A DNA stretch of 23,337 nucleotides from Oscillospiraceae bacterium (GCA_003343845.1 QAKK01000014.1:1-23337), one strand, 5' to 3'. Positions 13,255-21,440 are shown, numbered from the stretch's first letter. Program-made: numbers and translations. The notes: a model not told the origin generated them from the sequence alone.

Positions 13255-14907
13255 ATGGAAGAGATCAAATCCAACTTTATAGACGAGATCATCAAGGCAG
13301 ACCTTGCCGCTGATCCGTCGCTGAAGGTTCACACCCGCTTCCCGCCCGAGCCGAACGGGTATCTGCACATCGGCAGCGCCAAGGCGATCTGGATCAACAG
13401 CACCATGGCGAAGAAATACGGCGGTCTGTTCAACCTCCGCTACGACGATACCAATCCCGTCAAGGAGGACAATGAATACGTTGAGTCGATCTACGAGGAT
13501 CTGAAATGGCTCGGCGCAGAGCCGACCGGCGGCGTGTATTACGGCTCTGATTATTTTGACCGCTGCTATGAATACGCGCTGAAGCTGATCCGCGACGGCA
13601 AGGCGTATGTCTGCGACCTTTCCGCCGAGGAGATGCGCGAATACCGCGGCACGCTGACCGAACCCGGCAAAAACAGCCCGTGGCGCGACCGCAGCGTGGA
13701 GGAAAACCTCGACCTGTTTGAGCGCATGAAGAACGGCGAGTTTGCCGACGGTACGCACACGCTGCGCGCCAAGATCGATATGGCGTCCCCGAACATCAAC
13801 ATGCGTGACCCGGCGATCTACCGCATTGTGCATACCTCGCATCACCGTCAGGGTGACAAATGGTGCATTTATCCGCTTTATGACTTCGCACACCCGATTC
13901 AGGATGCGATTGAAGGCATTACGCATTCGCTTTGTTCGCTGGAGTTTGAGAACCACCGCCCGCTTTATGAGTGGGTCGTGGACAACATCGGCATTGAAAA
14001 AAAGCCGAAGCAGCGCGAGTTTGCCCGCCTCAATGTGACCTACACGGTCATGAGCAAGCGCTATCTGCGCCAGCTCGTCGAGACACATCTTGTAGACGGC
14101 TGGGATGATCCGCGCATGCCAACACTTTGCGGTCTGCGCCGCCGCGGCTACACCCCTGCATCCATCTTTGACTTTGTCGAGCGTGCCGGCGTTGCCAAGG
14201 CGTACAGCCTTGTGGACATCGAACTGCTTGAGCACTGCATCCGCGAGGAGCTGAATGAGACCGCGCCGCGCCGCGTCGCGATCCTGGACCCCGTCAAGGT
14301 GGTCGTCACCAACTTCCCCGAGGACAAGGTCGAATACTTTGAGCTTCCCAACAATCCGAACGACGAGAACGCGGGAAAACGCAAGGTTCCGTTCACCCGT
14401 GAGCTTTACATCGACCGCAGCGACTTTGAAGAAGTGCCGCCTCCGAAGTTCTTCCGTATGAAACCGGACGGCGAGGTTCGCCTGATGGGCGCTTACATCG
14501 TTAAGTGCAACGAGGTTGTGAAGAATCCGGACGGCAGCATCAAGGAGCTGCTCTGCACGGCGGATCTGGAGACCGGTGCAAATATGCCATCCGACGGCAG
14601 AAAGATCAAGGGGACGATCCACTGGCTGTCCGCAAAATTTGCGAAGGATGCCGACATCATGCTCTATGATCGGCTCTTTACCATTGAAAACGTTGCCGAT
14701 ATTCCCGAAGACAAGACCTATAATGACTACCTGAATCCCGATTCCCTCAAAAAGCTTGTCGGCTGCAAGGTGGAGGAGGCGCTGGCGGCGTCCGCGCCGG
14801 GCGACCGCTTCCAGTTTGTCCGCACCGGTTATTTCGTCAAAGACACGAAGTACCCGAACACGTTCAACCGCATCGTCGGTCTTAAAGACAGTTACCTCAA
14901 AAAATAA
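13255..14907 (+). CDS. glnS: Glutaminyl-tRNA synthetase
   Basis: The 550-residue class I enzyme has the GlnRS/eukaryotic-GluRS signature PPEPNGYLHIG (30-40), RYDDTNP, a catalytic domain ending with VMSKR (265-269), and two C-terminal beta-barrel anticodon-binding domains. The HIGH box reads HIGS because the final histidine is replaced by Ser41; the rest of the active site looks intact. GlnRS is patchy in Firmicutes, most of which make Gln-tRNA(Gln) by transamidation, and its bacterial copies descend from a eukaryotic-type lineage. AAGGAG at the gltX stop serves as ribosome binding site. Confidence 0.97.
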   Translation: MEEIKSNFIDEIIKADLAADPSLKVHTRFPPEPNGYLHIGSAKAIWINSTMAKKYGGLFNLRYDDTNPVKEDNEYVESIYEDLKWLGAEPTGGVYYGSDYFDRCYEYALKLIRDGKAYVCDLSAEEMREYRGTLTEPGKNSPWRDRSVEENLDLFERMKNGEFADGTHTLRAKIDMASPNINMRDPAIYRIVHTSHHRQGDKWCIYPLYDFAHPIQDAIEGITHSLCSLEFENHRPLYEWVVDNIGIEKKPKQREFARLNVTYTVMSKRYLRQLVETHLVDGWDDPRMPTLCGLRRRGYTPASIFDFVERAGVAKAYSLVDIELLEHCIREELNETAPRRVAILDPVKVVVTNFPEDKVEYFELPNNPNDENAGKRKVPFTRELYIDRSDFEEVPPPKFFRMKPDGEVRLMGAYIVKCNEVVKNPDGSIKELLCTADLETGANMPSDGRKIKGTIHWLSAKFAKDADIMLYDRLFTIENVADIPEDKTYNDYLNPDSLKKLVGCKVEEALAASAPGDRFQFVRTGYFVKDTKYPNTFNRIVGLKDSYLKK

Positions 14908-14932
14908 TTTTATAGAGGCAAAGGAGTAAATC

Positions 14933-16024
14933 ATGAAAAAGATTTCCGTTATTCTTGCCGTGCTGATGCTGGTCAGCACGCTCGCACTGTCCGCATTTGC
15001 GGCAGGCAACGCAACCTTCACGGTCGGCAGCGCCGCTTGCAAGCCCGGTGATACCGTCACCGTCCCGGTCGTGCTCAAAAACAGCCCCGGCATCGTCGGC
15101 GCACAGCTTGATCTGACGTTTGATCCGAATGTTTTCTCCGTCACGTCCTACACGACGAAGGATACCCGCTTTGTCTATGCGCCCTACAACGCAGAGACGC
15201 TTGCCGGTGCATCCAAGGTCACGCTTGTCATGGCGAACGTCTCGCTGAACAAGATCGACGGTGACATCGCGATTGCGGATGTCAGCTTCAAAATTGCCGA
15301 CAAGGCTGCGGACGGTATGTATGAGATCGCGATTGCAAACGCAAGCGCTTACACCGTAAACGCGGCCGCAACCGGCGACGCAAAGCAGGAATTCCCCTTT
15401 GTGGATGTCACTGCCGGCAAGGCTGTGATCGCTGTCTCCAAGGACGGCAGCCTGACGGTGCCGAAGTTCCAGGCAAGCCGCACTTACGGCGGTCAGTTCA
15501 CGGATGTGACCGAGGACAAGTGGTTCTATTCCTTCGTCAAGACCGCATATGAATACGCGCTGGCAAACGGCACGAGCGCAACGACCTTCTCGCCCGACGG
15601 CAAGTTCACCGTTGCGCAGGCGCTGACGGCTGCTGCCAATATTCACACGGTCTACACCGGCAAGTCGGTGGATACGACCGGCGCTGCAAACTGGTATGAT
15701 CCCTATGTCAACTACTGCGTGGCAAACGGTATCATCAAGGAAGGCCAGTTCACGGACTTCAACAAGAATATTTCGCGCGGCGACATGGCGATCGTGTTTG
15801 CCAACATCCTGCCTGCAGAGGAGTATGCGGCAATTCGCGAAAAGAACCTGCCCGACGTGACCGATGATATGAATTGTGCGGCAGCCGTCAGACTGCTTGC
15901 CAATGCCGGCATCGTCGGCGGCGACACCAAGGGTAACTACAATGCGGCAAACGAGATCACCCGCGCCGAGGCGTGCGTCATCTTCACCCGCATCGCAGTC
16001 GCTTCGATGCGTGACGCAAAGTAA
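14933..16024 (+). CDS. Secreted cohesin-like domain protein with three SLH repeats
   Basis: The 363-residue protein has a typical signal peptide (residues 1-23: KK, hydrophobic core, cleavage after AFA). It is followed by a cohesin-like beta-sandwich (about 27-168: CKPGDTVTVPVVLKN, VGAQLDLTFDPNVF, IADVSFKIADKAADG). The C-terminal half carries three S-layer homology repeats (about 189-240, 253-297, 306-358) with FTDV/W..YV/TR-type SLH signatures, which bind pyruvylated cell-wall polymer and anchor proteins to the surface. This resembles a short anchoring scaffoldin such as OlpA, although cohesin-like folds also occur outside cellulosomes. AAAGGAG precedes the ATG, 25 bases after glnS and with no separate promoter visible, so it shares the synthetase transcript. 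A strong terminator follows. Confidence 0.88.
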   Translation: MKKISVILAVLMLVSTLALSAFAAGNATFTVGSAACKPGDTVTVPVVLKNSPGIVGAQLDLTFDPNVFSVTSYTTKDTRFVYAPYNAETLAGASKVTLVMANVSLNKIDGDIAIADVSFKIADKAADGMYEIAIANASAYTVNAAATGDAKQEFPFVDVTAGKAVIAVSKDGSLTVPKFQASRTYGGQFTDVTEDKWFYSFVKTAYEYALANGTSATTFSPDGKFTVAQALTAAANIHTVYTGKSVDTTGAANWYDPYVNYCVANGIIKEGQFTDFNKNISRGDMAIVFANILPAEEYAAIREKNLPDVTDDMNCAAAVRLLANAGIVGGDTKGNYNAANEITRAEACVIFTRIAVASMRDAK

Positions 16025-16035
16025 GAAACACCCCT

Positions 16036-16070
16036 AAAAAAGAACGGCTCGACGAGCCGTTCTTTTTTTT
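16036..16070 (+). terminator. Strong Rho-independent terminator
   Basis: AAAAAAGAACGGCTC and GAGCCGTTCTTTTTT form a perfect stem with a GAC loop, followed by further T residues. It closes the MBL-gltX-glnS-SLH unit 11 bases after the last stop codon. Confidence 0.95.
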
Positions 16071-16158
16071 GCGCTTTGTGCGCGGATATGCGCGCGTGTT
16101 CTTGTTTGCGGCGGTGAAGCATATCTTCTTGAAGAGAAAATCACGCGGGAGGGTACTT

Positions 16159-16911
16159 ATGAGCAGATCGGAAAGCCGCCGTCTCACCTTTTGGATCGCC
16201 GTCTATTGCCTTGCATTTACGGTCGTACTCTGCGCACTCTATTTTTTGTTTGTCGCCGTCACCGCGCCGTGGGCAACGCACACAGGACGGCTGCAAACTG
16301 CTTATATCGCAAGCCCCGTGCAGGTCATTGTTGACGCAGGGCACGGCGGCAGAGACGGCGGTGCGACAGGCGTGACCGGACTTGTCGAAAAAAATCTCAA
16401 TCTGGAGATTGCGACGCTGCTGCATGATATGCTGTGCGCCGCGGGGACAAAGACATGTATGACGCGGACGGTGGACAGCCTGGTTTGCGACGAGAGCGAT
16501 CCGGCGCTGCGCGGCAAACTGAAGCAGACCGACCTGAAAAACCGCGCCGCACTTGCCGAGGCAAATCCGGGCGCGCTGTTTGTCAGTATACACATGAACA
16601 ATTTTCCCGTGGAGAAGTACAGTGGCTTGCAGGTCTATTATTCGCCGCACGCAGAGGAAAGCCGCGTGCTTGCTGCCTCCATACAGGCGAATACGGCGGC
16701 GCTTTTGCAACCGGGGAATACACGAGGGATCAAGGCGGCTGGAAGCAACATTTATCTGTTGAACCGTATCCGGACGGCGGCTGTGCTGGTTGAGTGCGGA
16801 TTCCTTTCCAACCGTGCGGAAAGCGCCTGTCTTGCGAACGGAACCTATCGGCAGAAGCTCGCGCTCGTGCTTACCGCATCCGTACTGCAAAATCTCCGCG
16901 AACCGTCCTGA
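16159..16911 (+). CDS. cwlD: N-acetylmuramoyl-L-alanine amidase, CwlD-like
   Basis: ATG 16159 is chosen because GGGAGGG lies upstream and a clean N-terminus follows; the frame back to 16069 overlaps the terminator. The 250-residue protein has a short cytoplasmic basic segment, one membrane helix (about 10-36) and an extracytoplasmic Amidase_3 domain. The zinc ligands are visible: His62 in VDAGHGG, Glu77 in GLVEKNLNLEIA and His145 in SIHMNNF. Glu212 in LVECGFLSN is the catalytic glutamate. The NLEIA segment and size match CwlD, which with PdaA makes the muramic-delta-lactam of the spore cortex. It is therefore a sporulation marker if the assignment is right; a vegetative amidase is the alternative. 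No clear promoter, including a sporulation-sigma one, was recognised in the 88 bases upstream. Confidence 0.88.
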   Translation: MSRSESRRLTFWIAVYCLAFTVVLCALYFLFVAVTAPWATHTGRLQTAYIASPVQVIVDAGHGGRDGGATGVTGLVEKNLNLEIATLLHDMLCAAGTKTCMTRTVDSLVCDESDPALRGKLKQTDLKNRAALAEANPGALFVSIHMNNFPVEKYSGLQVYYSPHAEESRVLAASIQANTAALLQPGNTRGIKAAGSNIYLLNRIRTAAVLVECGFLSNRAESACLANGTYRQKLALVLTASVLQNLREPS

Positions 16912-16927
16912 TTCTGTTAAAAAACGC

Positions 16928-16956
16928 TTGAAAGAAACGCGCACCTATGGTATACT
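16928..16956 (+). promoter_or_regulatory. Sigma-A promoter for metG-tatD-radical SAM-lysR
   Basis: A -35 TTGAAA (16928-16933), 17-base spacer and -10 TATACT (16951-16956) lie 13 bases after the cwlD stop. The leader before ATG 17008 is about 45 bases, too short for a T-box or SAM riboswitch. Confidence 0.88.
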
Positions 16957-17007
16957 ATTATAAATAACTATGCACGCAGAAAATGCAAACGGTTTCGGAG
17001 GCAGAAA

Positions 17008-18948
17008 ATGAAGGATAAAGGCAAGTTTTATATCACAACGGCGATCGCGTACAGCTCGCGAAAGCCGCATTTCGGCAATACCTATGAGGTCATTATGACC
17101 GACGCGCTGGCGCGCTTCAAGCGACAGGTCGGTTATGATGTGTTCTTCCTGACCGGCACGGATGAGCACGGACAGAAGATCGAGAACTATGCAAACGAAG
17201 CGGGCATTTCACCGCAGGATTATGTGGACAACGTGTCCGCCGAGATCCGCCGCATCTGGGATCTGATGGGCGCAAGCTATGATAAATTTATTCGCACGAC
17301 CGACGACTACCATGTCCGCTCGGTGCAGCATATCTTCAAGAAGCTCTATGACAAGGGCGACATCTACAAGGGGTATTATGAGGGCTGGTACTGCTCCCCC
17401 TGCGAGTCCTTCTTTACCGAGACGCAGGTTGTGGACGGCAAGTGCCCCGACTGCGGCGCTCCGGTCAGCCGTGCGCAGGAGGAAGCCTACTTCTTCAAGA
17501 TGAGCAACTACGCAGACAGGCTCATGCAGTATATCGAGGATCACCCTGAATTCATTGAGCCGGAAGCGCGCAAAAAGGAAATGGTCAACAACTTCCTCAA
17601 AGCCGGCTTGCAGGATCTCTGCGTTTCGCGCACTTCGTTCAAGTGGGGCATCCCGATCACCTTTGATGAGAAGCATGTCACTTACGTTTGGATCGACGCG
17701 CTCTCCAACTATATTACCGCACTCGGCTATGATCCCGACAATGCGGAGCAGCCTGAACTGTTCAACAAATTCTGGCCTGCCGATGTGCACATCATCGGCA
17801 AGGACATTCTGCGTTTCCACACGATCTACTGGCCGATCATTCTGATGGCGCTGGATATTCCGCTGCCGAAGAAGGTGTTCGGGCATCCGTGGTTCAACCT
17901 CGGCGCGGACAAGATGTCCAAGTCGAAGGGCAACGTCATCTATGCGGACGAGCTTGCCGACATCGTCGGTGTGGACGGCGTACGCTATTATGCGCTTGCC
18001 GAGATGCCGTATGCGGCAGACGGTGTGATCACCTATGAGAACGTGCTGAAGCGCTATAACGGCGATCTTGCCAACAACCTCGGGAACCTGGTTAATCGCA
18101 CGGTTGCCATGACGAAAAAGTATTTCGACGGTATCGTCCCCGCGCCCGGCACGGCAGAGGGCGTGGATGCCGAGCTGCTTGCAGCCGTCGAGACGGCGAA
18201 GAAAACCTCCTACGACTGCATGGAGAGCTATCACATCGCCGACGCGCTGGATGCCATCTTTACGATGCTGCGTCGCGCCAACAAATATATCGACGAGACC
18301 ACGCCGTGGACGCTTGCCAAGGATGAAAGCAAGCATGCACGTCTCGGCACGGTGCTCTACAACCTGCTTGAAACCATCCGCACGGCGGCTGTCCTGCTGA
18401 CGCCGTTCATCCCGACAACGGCGGAGAATATCTTCGGTCAGCTGGCAACCGATCGCCGTGACTATGACAGCATCGAGACCTTCGGCGTCCTGGAGTCCGG
18501 TAAGCCGGTCGGCGAACCTGCGGTTTTGTTTGCCCGTCTCGATGAAGAAAAGATCCTCGCCGATGTGGAGGCAAAGCACGCTGCAGCAGTTGCTGTCGCA
18601 AAGCCGGTTGAAAAGCCGGAGGCTGTCCCGGAGATCGGCATTGATGCCTTCATGGGCGTAGAGCTGCGCACAGCGCAGATCATCGCCTGCGAGAAGATCC
18701 CGAAGGCAAAGAAGCTGCTCAAACTCCAGCTTGACCTCGGTTATGAAAAGCGCCAGGTCGTTTCCGGCATTGCGAAGTTCTACGAGCCTGCCGATCTCAT
18801 CGGCAAAAAAGTCATTGTTGTTGCCAACCTTGCGCCTGCAAAGCTCTGCGGCGAGGAGAGCTTCGGCATGATCCTGGCGTCCGGCGAGGAGCAGATCCGC
18901 GTGGTCTTCCTCGATCCCGAGACGCCGCTCGGGGAGCGCGTCCGCTGA
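17008..18948 (+). CDS. metG: Methionyl-tRNA synthetase
   Basis: The 646-residue class I enzyme charges initiator and elongator tRNA(Met). Visible are the HIGH-like HFGN (21-24), FLTGTDEHGQK (47-57), one CxxC pair at Cys129/132 and another at Cys146/149 forming the zinc knuckle, KMSKS (302-306), an alpha-helical anticodon domain, and a C-terminal EMAP-II/Arc1p-like tRNA-binding domain (about 543-646) joined by an Ala/Val/Lys/Pro-rich linker. The length is that of the B. subtilis MetS type. GGAGG precedes the ATG. Its TGA overlaps the tatD ATG by one base, and the metS-yabD (tatD) order is shared with B. subtilis. Confidence 0.98.
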   Translation: MKDKGKFYITTAIAYSSRKPHFGNTYEVIMTDALARFKRQVGYDVFFLTGTDEHGQKIENYANEAGISPQDYVDNVSAEIRRIWDLMGASYDKFIRTTDDYHVRSVQHIFKKLYDKGDIYKGYYEGWYCSPCESFFTETQVVDGKCPDCGAPVSRAQEEAYFFKMSNYADRLMQYIEDHPEFIEPEARKKEMVNNFLKAGLQDLCVSRTSFKWGIPITFDEKHVTYVWIDALSNYITALGYDPDNAEQPELFNKFWPADVHIIGKDILRFHTIYWPIILMALDIPLPKKVFGHPWFNLGADKMSKSKGNVIYADELADIVGVDGVRYYALAEMPYAADGVITYENVLKRYNGDLANNLGNLVNRTVAMTKKYFDGIVPAPGTAEGVDAELLAAVETAKKTSYDCMESYHIADALDAIFTMLRRANKYIDETTPWTLAKDESKHARLGTVLYNLLETIRTAAVLLTPFIPTTAENIFGQLATDRRDYDSIETFGVLESGKPVGEPAVLFARLDEEKILADVEAKHAAAVAVAKPVEKPEAVPEIGIDAFMGVELRTAQIIACEKIPKAKKLLKLQLDLGYEKRQVVSGIAKFYEPADLIGKKVIVVANLAPAKLCGEESFGMILASGEEQIRVVFLDPETPLGERVR

Positions 18949-19739
18949 TGTTTTTTGACTCCCACGCGCACTATTATGATGCCCGCTTTGCACGCGAGTA
19001 CGAGGGCGGTGCCGATACGCTGCTCCGAAAACTCTTTTCCGAAAATGTATCGCATATCGTCAATATCGGCGACAGCCTGAAAAGCTCCAGGCAGTGTATC
19101 GCGCAGGCTGCGCGATATCCGCAGATGTATACTGCCGTCGGCATTCATCCGAGCTGTGCCGGGACAGAATGCGACATCGATGCGGCACGGCGTGCGCTTT
19201 GCGATCTGCTGGATGATGCGGAGAAAAATAAGATTGTTGCCGTCGGCGAGATCGGCTTTGATTATCATTACGACGATACCGACCGTGAGACACAGCGCGC
19301 TTACTTTGAGATGCAGATGCGCGTCGCCGAGATGTATGGTTTCCCCGTGGTCATCCATGACAGGGAAGCGCACGGCGACTGCTTTGATATGGTCTGCAAA
19401 TACCCGAATGTGCGCGGTGTGTTTCACAGCTACAGCGGCAGCGCCGAGATGGCAGCGGATCTGATCCGCCGCGGCTGGATCGTCTCCTTTTCCGGCGTTG
19501 TCACATTTAAAAACGCCGAGCGCGTCCGCGCTGTCGCTAAAAGCGTACCGATGGACAAGCTGCTCATTGAGACCGACTGCCCCTATCTCGCGCCGCATCC
19601 GCATCGCGGCGAATGCAACCATTCCGGGCTGCTTTCCTACACCGCCGAAGCGATCGGCGCACTGCACGGCATAGACGCAGATACGGTCGGTCGGATCACC
19701 GCGGAGAATGCGGCAGCATTTTTCGGAATTACATTGTAA
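18948..19739 (+). CDS. TatD family metal-dependent hydrolase (deoxyribonuclease)
   Basis: The 263-residue TIM-barrel amidohydrolase-like nuclease has all family metal ligands: DSHAHY with His6 and His8, VGEIGFDYHY with Glu101, VVIHDREA with His137, GVFHSYSG with His160, and LIETDCPYLAP with Asp210. TatD proteins are 3'-5' exonucleases implicated in DNA repair and RNA quality control; the in vivo substrate here is not known. The TGATG overlap with metG indicates translational coupling. The radical SAM gene follows after 12 bases. The order metG-tatD is widely conserved in Firmicutes. Confidence 0.96.
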   Translation: MFFDSHAHYYDARFAREYEGGADTLLRKLFSENVSHIVNIGDSLKSSRQCIAQAARYPQMYTAVGIHPSCAGTECDIDAARRALCDLLDDAEKNKIVAVGEIGFDYHYDDTDRETQRAYFEMQMRVAEMYGFPVVIHDREAHGDCFDMVCKYPNVRGVFHSYSGSAEMAADLIRRGWIVSFSGVVTFKNAERVRAVAKSVPMDKLLIETDCPYLAPHPHRGECNHSGLLSYTAEAIGALHGIDADTVGRITAENAAAFFGITL

Positions 19740-19751
19740 AGGAACAAAACC

Positions 19752-20372
19752 ATGAAAGGCATGACCATCACCTACGAGGTTGGCAATTCACTGTATCTGA
19801 ATATTACCAACCGCTGCTCCAACCGCTGCGATTTCTGCATTCGTCAAAACGGCGACGGCGCATACGGTTCAAACTCTCTCTGGCTCGAACGCGAGCCGAC
19901 CGAGGAAGAGATTCTTGCCGCAGTGGATGCCCGCGATGTGAAAAAATACAACGAAGTGATCTTCTGCGGCTACGGTGAGCCGACCGAACGACTGGATACG
20001 CTTGTGCATGTTGCAAAGGCGCTGAAAGCCAAATACGGATGTAAGATCCGCGTCAATACAAACGGACAGTCCGATCTGATCCACGGCAGAGACACGTCCT
20101 CGCTGTTTGCGGGCGCAGTCGATACGCTGTCGATCAGCCTGAATGCGCCGAATGCGGCGGAATATCAGCGCGTCTGCCATTCCCGCTTCGGTGAGGATGC
20201 CTACGGCGCGATTTTGGACTTCGCATCACATGTCAAGCACTATGTTCCGCATGTCGTGCTGTCGGTTGTGGATGCAGCGCTCACACCGGACGAGATCCGG
20301 CAGTGCGAGACGATTGCAGAGCAGGCGGGCGTTCCGCTCCGTGTGCGGCAGTATATCGGAAAAGATGCATGA
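19752..20372 (+). CDS. TatD-associated radical SAM protein
   Basis: The 206-residue radical SAM protein binds its [4Fe-4S] cluster through CSNRCDFC (Cys22, 26, 29) and has the SAM-binding GYGEPT motif (73-78) and a VNTNG segment (101-105). It is unusually short, about the length of a minimal partial TIM barrel, with no extra C-terminal cluster domain. Its opening (TYEVGNSLYLNITNRC) and its position right after tatD match the family described as 'radical SAM protein, TatD family-associated'. That family has no established reaction. AGGA just after the tatD stop provides the ribosome binding site, 12 bases from stop to start. Candidate partners are TatD or MetG substrates (nucleic acid or tRNA), but this is only inference from neighbours. 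Confidence 0.92.
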   Translation: MKGMTITYEVGNSLYLNITNRCSNRCDFCIRQNGDGAYGSNSLWLEREPTEEEILAAVDARDVKKYNEVIFCGYGEPTERLDTLVHVAKALKAKYGCKIRVNTNGQSDLIHGRDTSSLFAGAVDTLSISLNAPNAAEYQRVCHSRFGEDAYGAILDFASHVKHYVPHVVLSVVDAALTPDEIRQCETIAEQAGVPLRVRQYIGKDA

Positions 20373-20396
20373 ACGCGCGGCTGACGGAGGCTGTCT

Positions 20397-21320
20397 ATGA
20401 ACATTCTGCATCTGAAATATGCGGTTGAGATCGCGAAGACAGGCTCGCTCAACAAGGCTGCCGAAAACCTGTATATGGGGCAGCCGAACCTGAGCCGTGC
20501 GATCCGAGAGCTGGAAGCGGGTCTCGGCATCACGATCTTTGAGCGTACACCGCGCGGCATGGTCGTCACGCCGGACGGCGAGGCGTTTTTACAGTACGCG
20601 GTGCGCATTCTTGCGCAGATCGACGAGATGGAGTCGGTTTTCCGCGATGGTAAAAAGCGGCGACTGACCTTTTCGCTGTCCGCGCCGCGCGCTGACTATA
20701 TTGCAGCGGCGATGGTTGCCTTTGCGGGCGAGACGCGCACAGAGCCGTTTACGTATTACTATAAGGAAACCAACGCGCTCCGCACGATCCGAAATGTGCT
20801 GAGCGGCGAATATAACCTCGGCATTATCCGTTTTGCAAAAGGGTATGCGGGCTATTTCAAGGCGCTGCTTGCCGAAAAAGGACTGGTCGGCGAACCGATC
20901 GCCGAATTTGACAGCGTGCTTCTGCTGAGCCGTCGGCACCCGCTTGCCGACGCCGACACGATTACACGCGCAGACCTGCGCGAATACACCGAAGTTGCAC
21001 ACCCCGATCCGTTTGTGCCGACGCTCCCGTCCGCATCCGTTCTGCGGGAGGAACTGCCCGGAGACGCAGAAAAGCATATTTTTGTCTTTGAGCGCGCCAG
21101 CCGGTTCGAACTGCTTGGCGGAAATCCGCTGTGCTTCTGCTGGTCTTCGCCCGTGTCGGAGACGGAACTGGATCGCTACGGACTCGTGGAACGGCGCTGC
21201 ATGGACGGCGCACGGACCTACAACGATCTTTTGATTCACAAAAAGGAATACAGCCCGAGTGAAGTGGATCGGATCTTTCTCCGGATTCTGCATAAAACGA
21301 AGGAGAATCTGAGCATTTGA
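20397..21320 (+). CDS. LysR-type transcriptional regulator
   Basis: The 307-residue regulator has an N-terminal winged helix-turn-helix (about 1-60: FAV-like KYAVEIAKTGSLNKAAENLY, PNLSRAIRELEAGLGITIFERTPRG), a linker helix and a periplasmic-binding-protein-like effector domain. The effector domain is divergent, and the effector cannot be guessed. GGAGG (20386-20390) precedes the start, 24 bases after the radical SAM gene and in the same direction, which is less common than the divergent arrangement typical of LysR genes. It probably shares the metG-tatD transcript. Its target could be its own unit or the adhE promoter region downstream; no LysR-type T-N11-A site was assigned. Confidence 0.93.
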   Translation: MNILHLKYAVEIAKTGSLNKAAENLYMGQPNLSRAIRELEAGLGITIFERTPRGMVVTPDGEAFLQYAVRILAQIDEMESVFRDGKKRRLTFSLSAPRADYIAAAMVAFAGETRTEPFTYYYKETNALRTIRNVLSGEYNLGIIRFAKGYAGYFKALLAEKGLVGEPIAEFDSVLLLSRRHPLADADTITRADLREYTEVAHPDPFVPTLPSASVLREELPGDAEKHIFVFERASRFELLGGNPLCFCWSSPVSETELDRYGLVERRCMDGARTYNDLLIHKKEYSPSEVDRIFLRILHKTKENLSI

Positions 21321-21355
21321 CACAAAGGCACTGCTGCACCGGCGCCCTTTTTGTG
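21321..21355 (+). terminator. Imperfect terminator after the LysR gene
   Basis: CACAAAGGC (21321-21329) can pair with GCCC..TTTTTGTG (to 21355) with a bulge. The T run lies within the descending arm rather than after it. It may act weakly as a terminator directly after the stop codon. Confidence 0.4.
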
Positions 21356-21404
21356 CGAAACCGCTATGTCAGAATTGATAATACGCCTATATCAAAGAAA
21401 CAAT

Positions 21405-21432
21405 ATGCAAACCGTCCCGAATGTGTTAAAAT
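21405..21432 (+). promoter_or_regulatory. Candidate adhE promoter overlapping the Rex site
   Basis: ATGCAA (21405-21410) and TAAAAT (21427-21432) are 16 bases apart and could be -35 and -10. The -10 falls inside the Rex-type palindrome, so a bound repressor would block RNA polymerase. The match is only moderate, and other starts in this AT-rich stretch are possible. Confidence 0.45.
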
Positions 21433-21440
21433 TTTAACAG
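21423..21440. promoter_or_regulatory. Rex operator (redox-sensing repressor site) upstream of adhE
   Basis: GTGTTAAAATTTTAACAG contains the perfect 16-base palindrome TGTTAA-AATT-TTAACA (21424-21439), which fits the clostridial Rex consensus TTGTTAANNNNTTAACAA except at the outermost base on each side. Rex represses fermentation genes, adhE among them, until NADH rises. It lies 96 bases before the adhE start. The Rex gene is not in the window, so binding is inferred. Confidence 0.75.

Noticed and set aside
11493..15144. Two minus-strand open frames of about 600 codons opposite gltX and glnS
   Set aside because: They are shadows of synthetase codon usage, without ribosome binding sites or recognisable domains.
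16957..17007. T-box or SAM riboswitch ahead of metG
   Set aside because: The leader is only about 45 bases, with no specifier or antiterminator structure; the same holds for the short leader of the gltX unit.
17209..18993. 594-codon minus-strand frame opposite metG
   Set aside because: It is an antisense shadow; metG signatures on the plus strand are complete.
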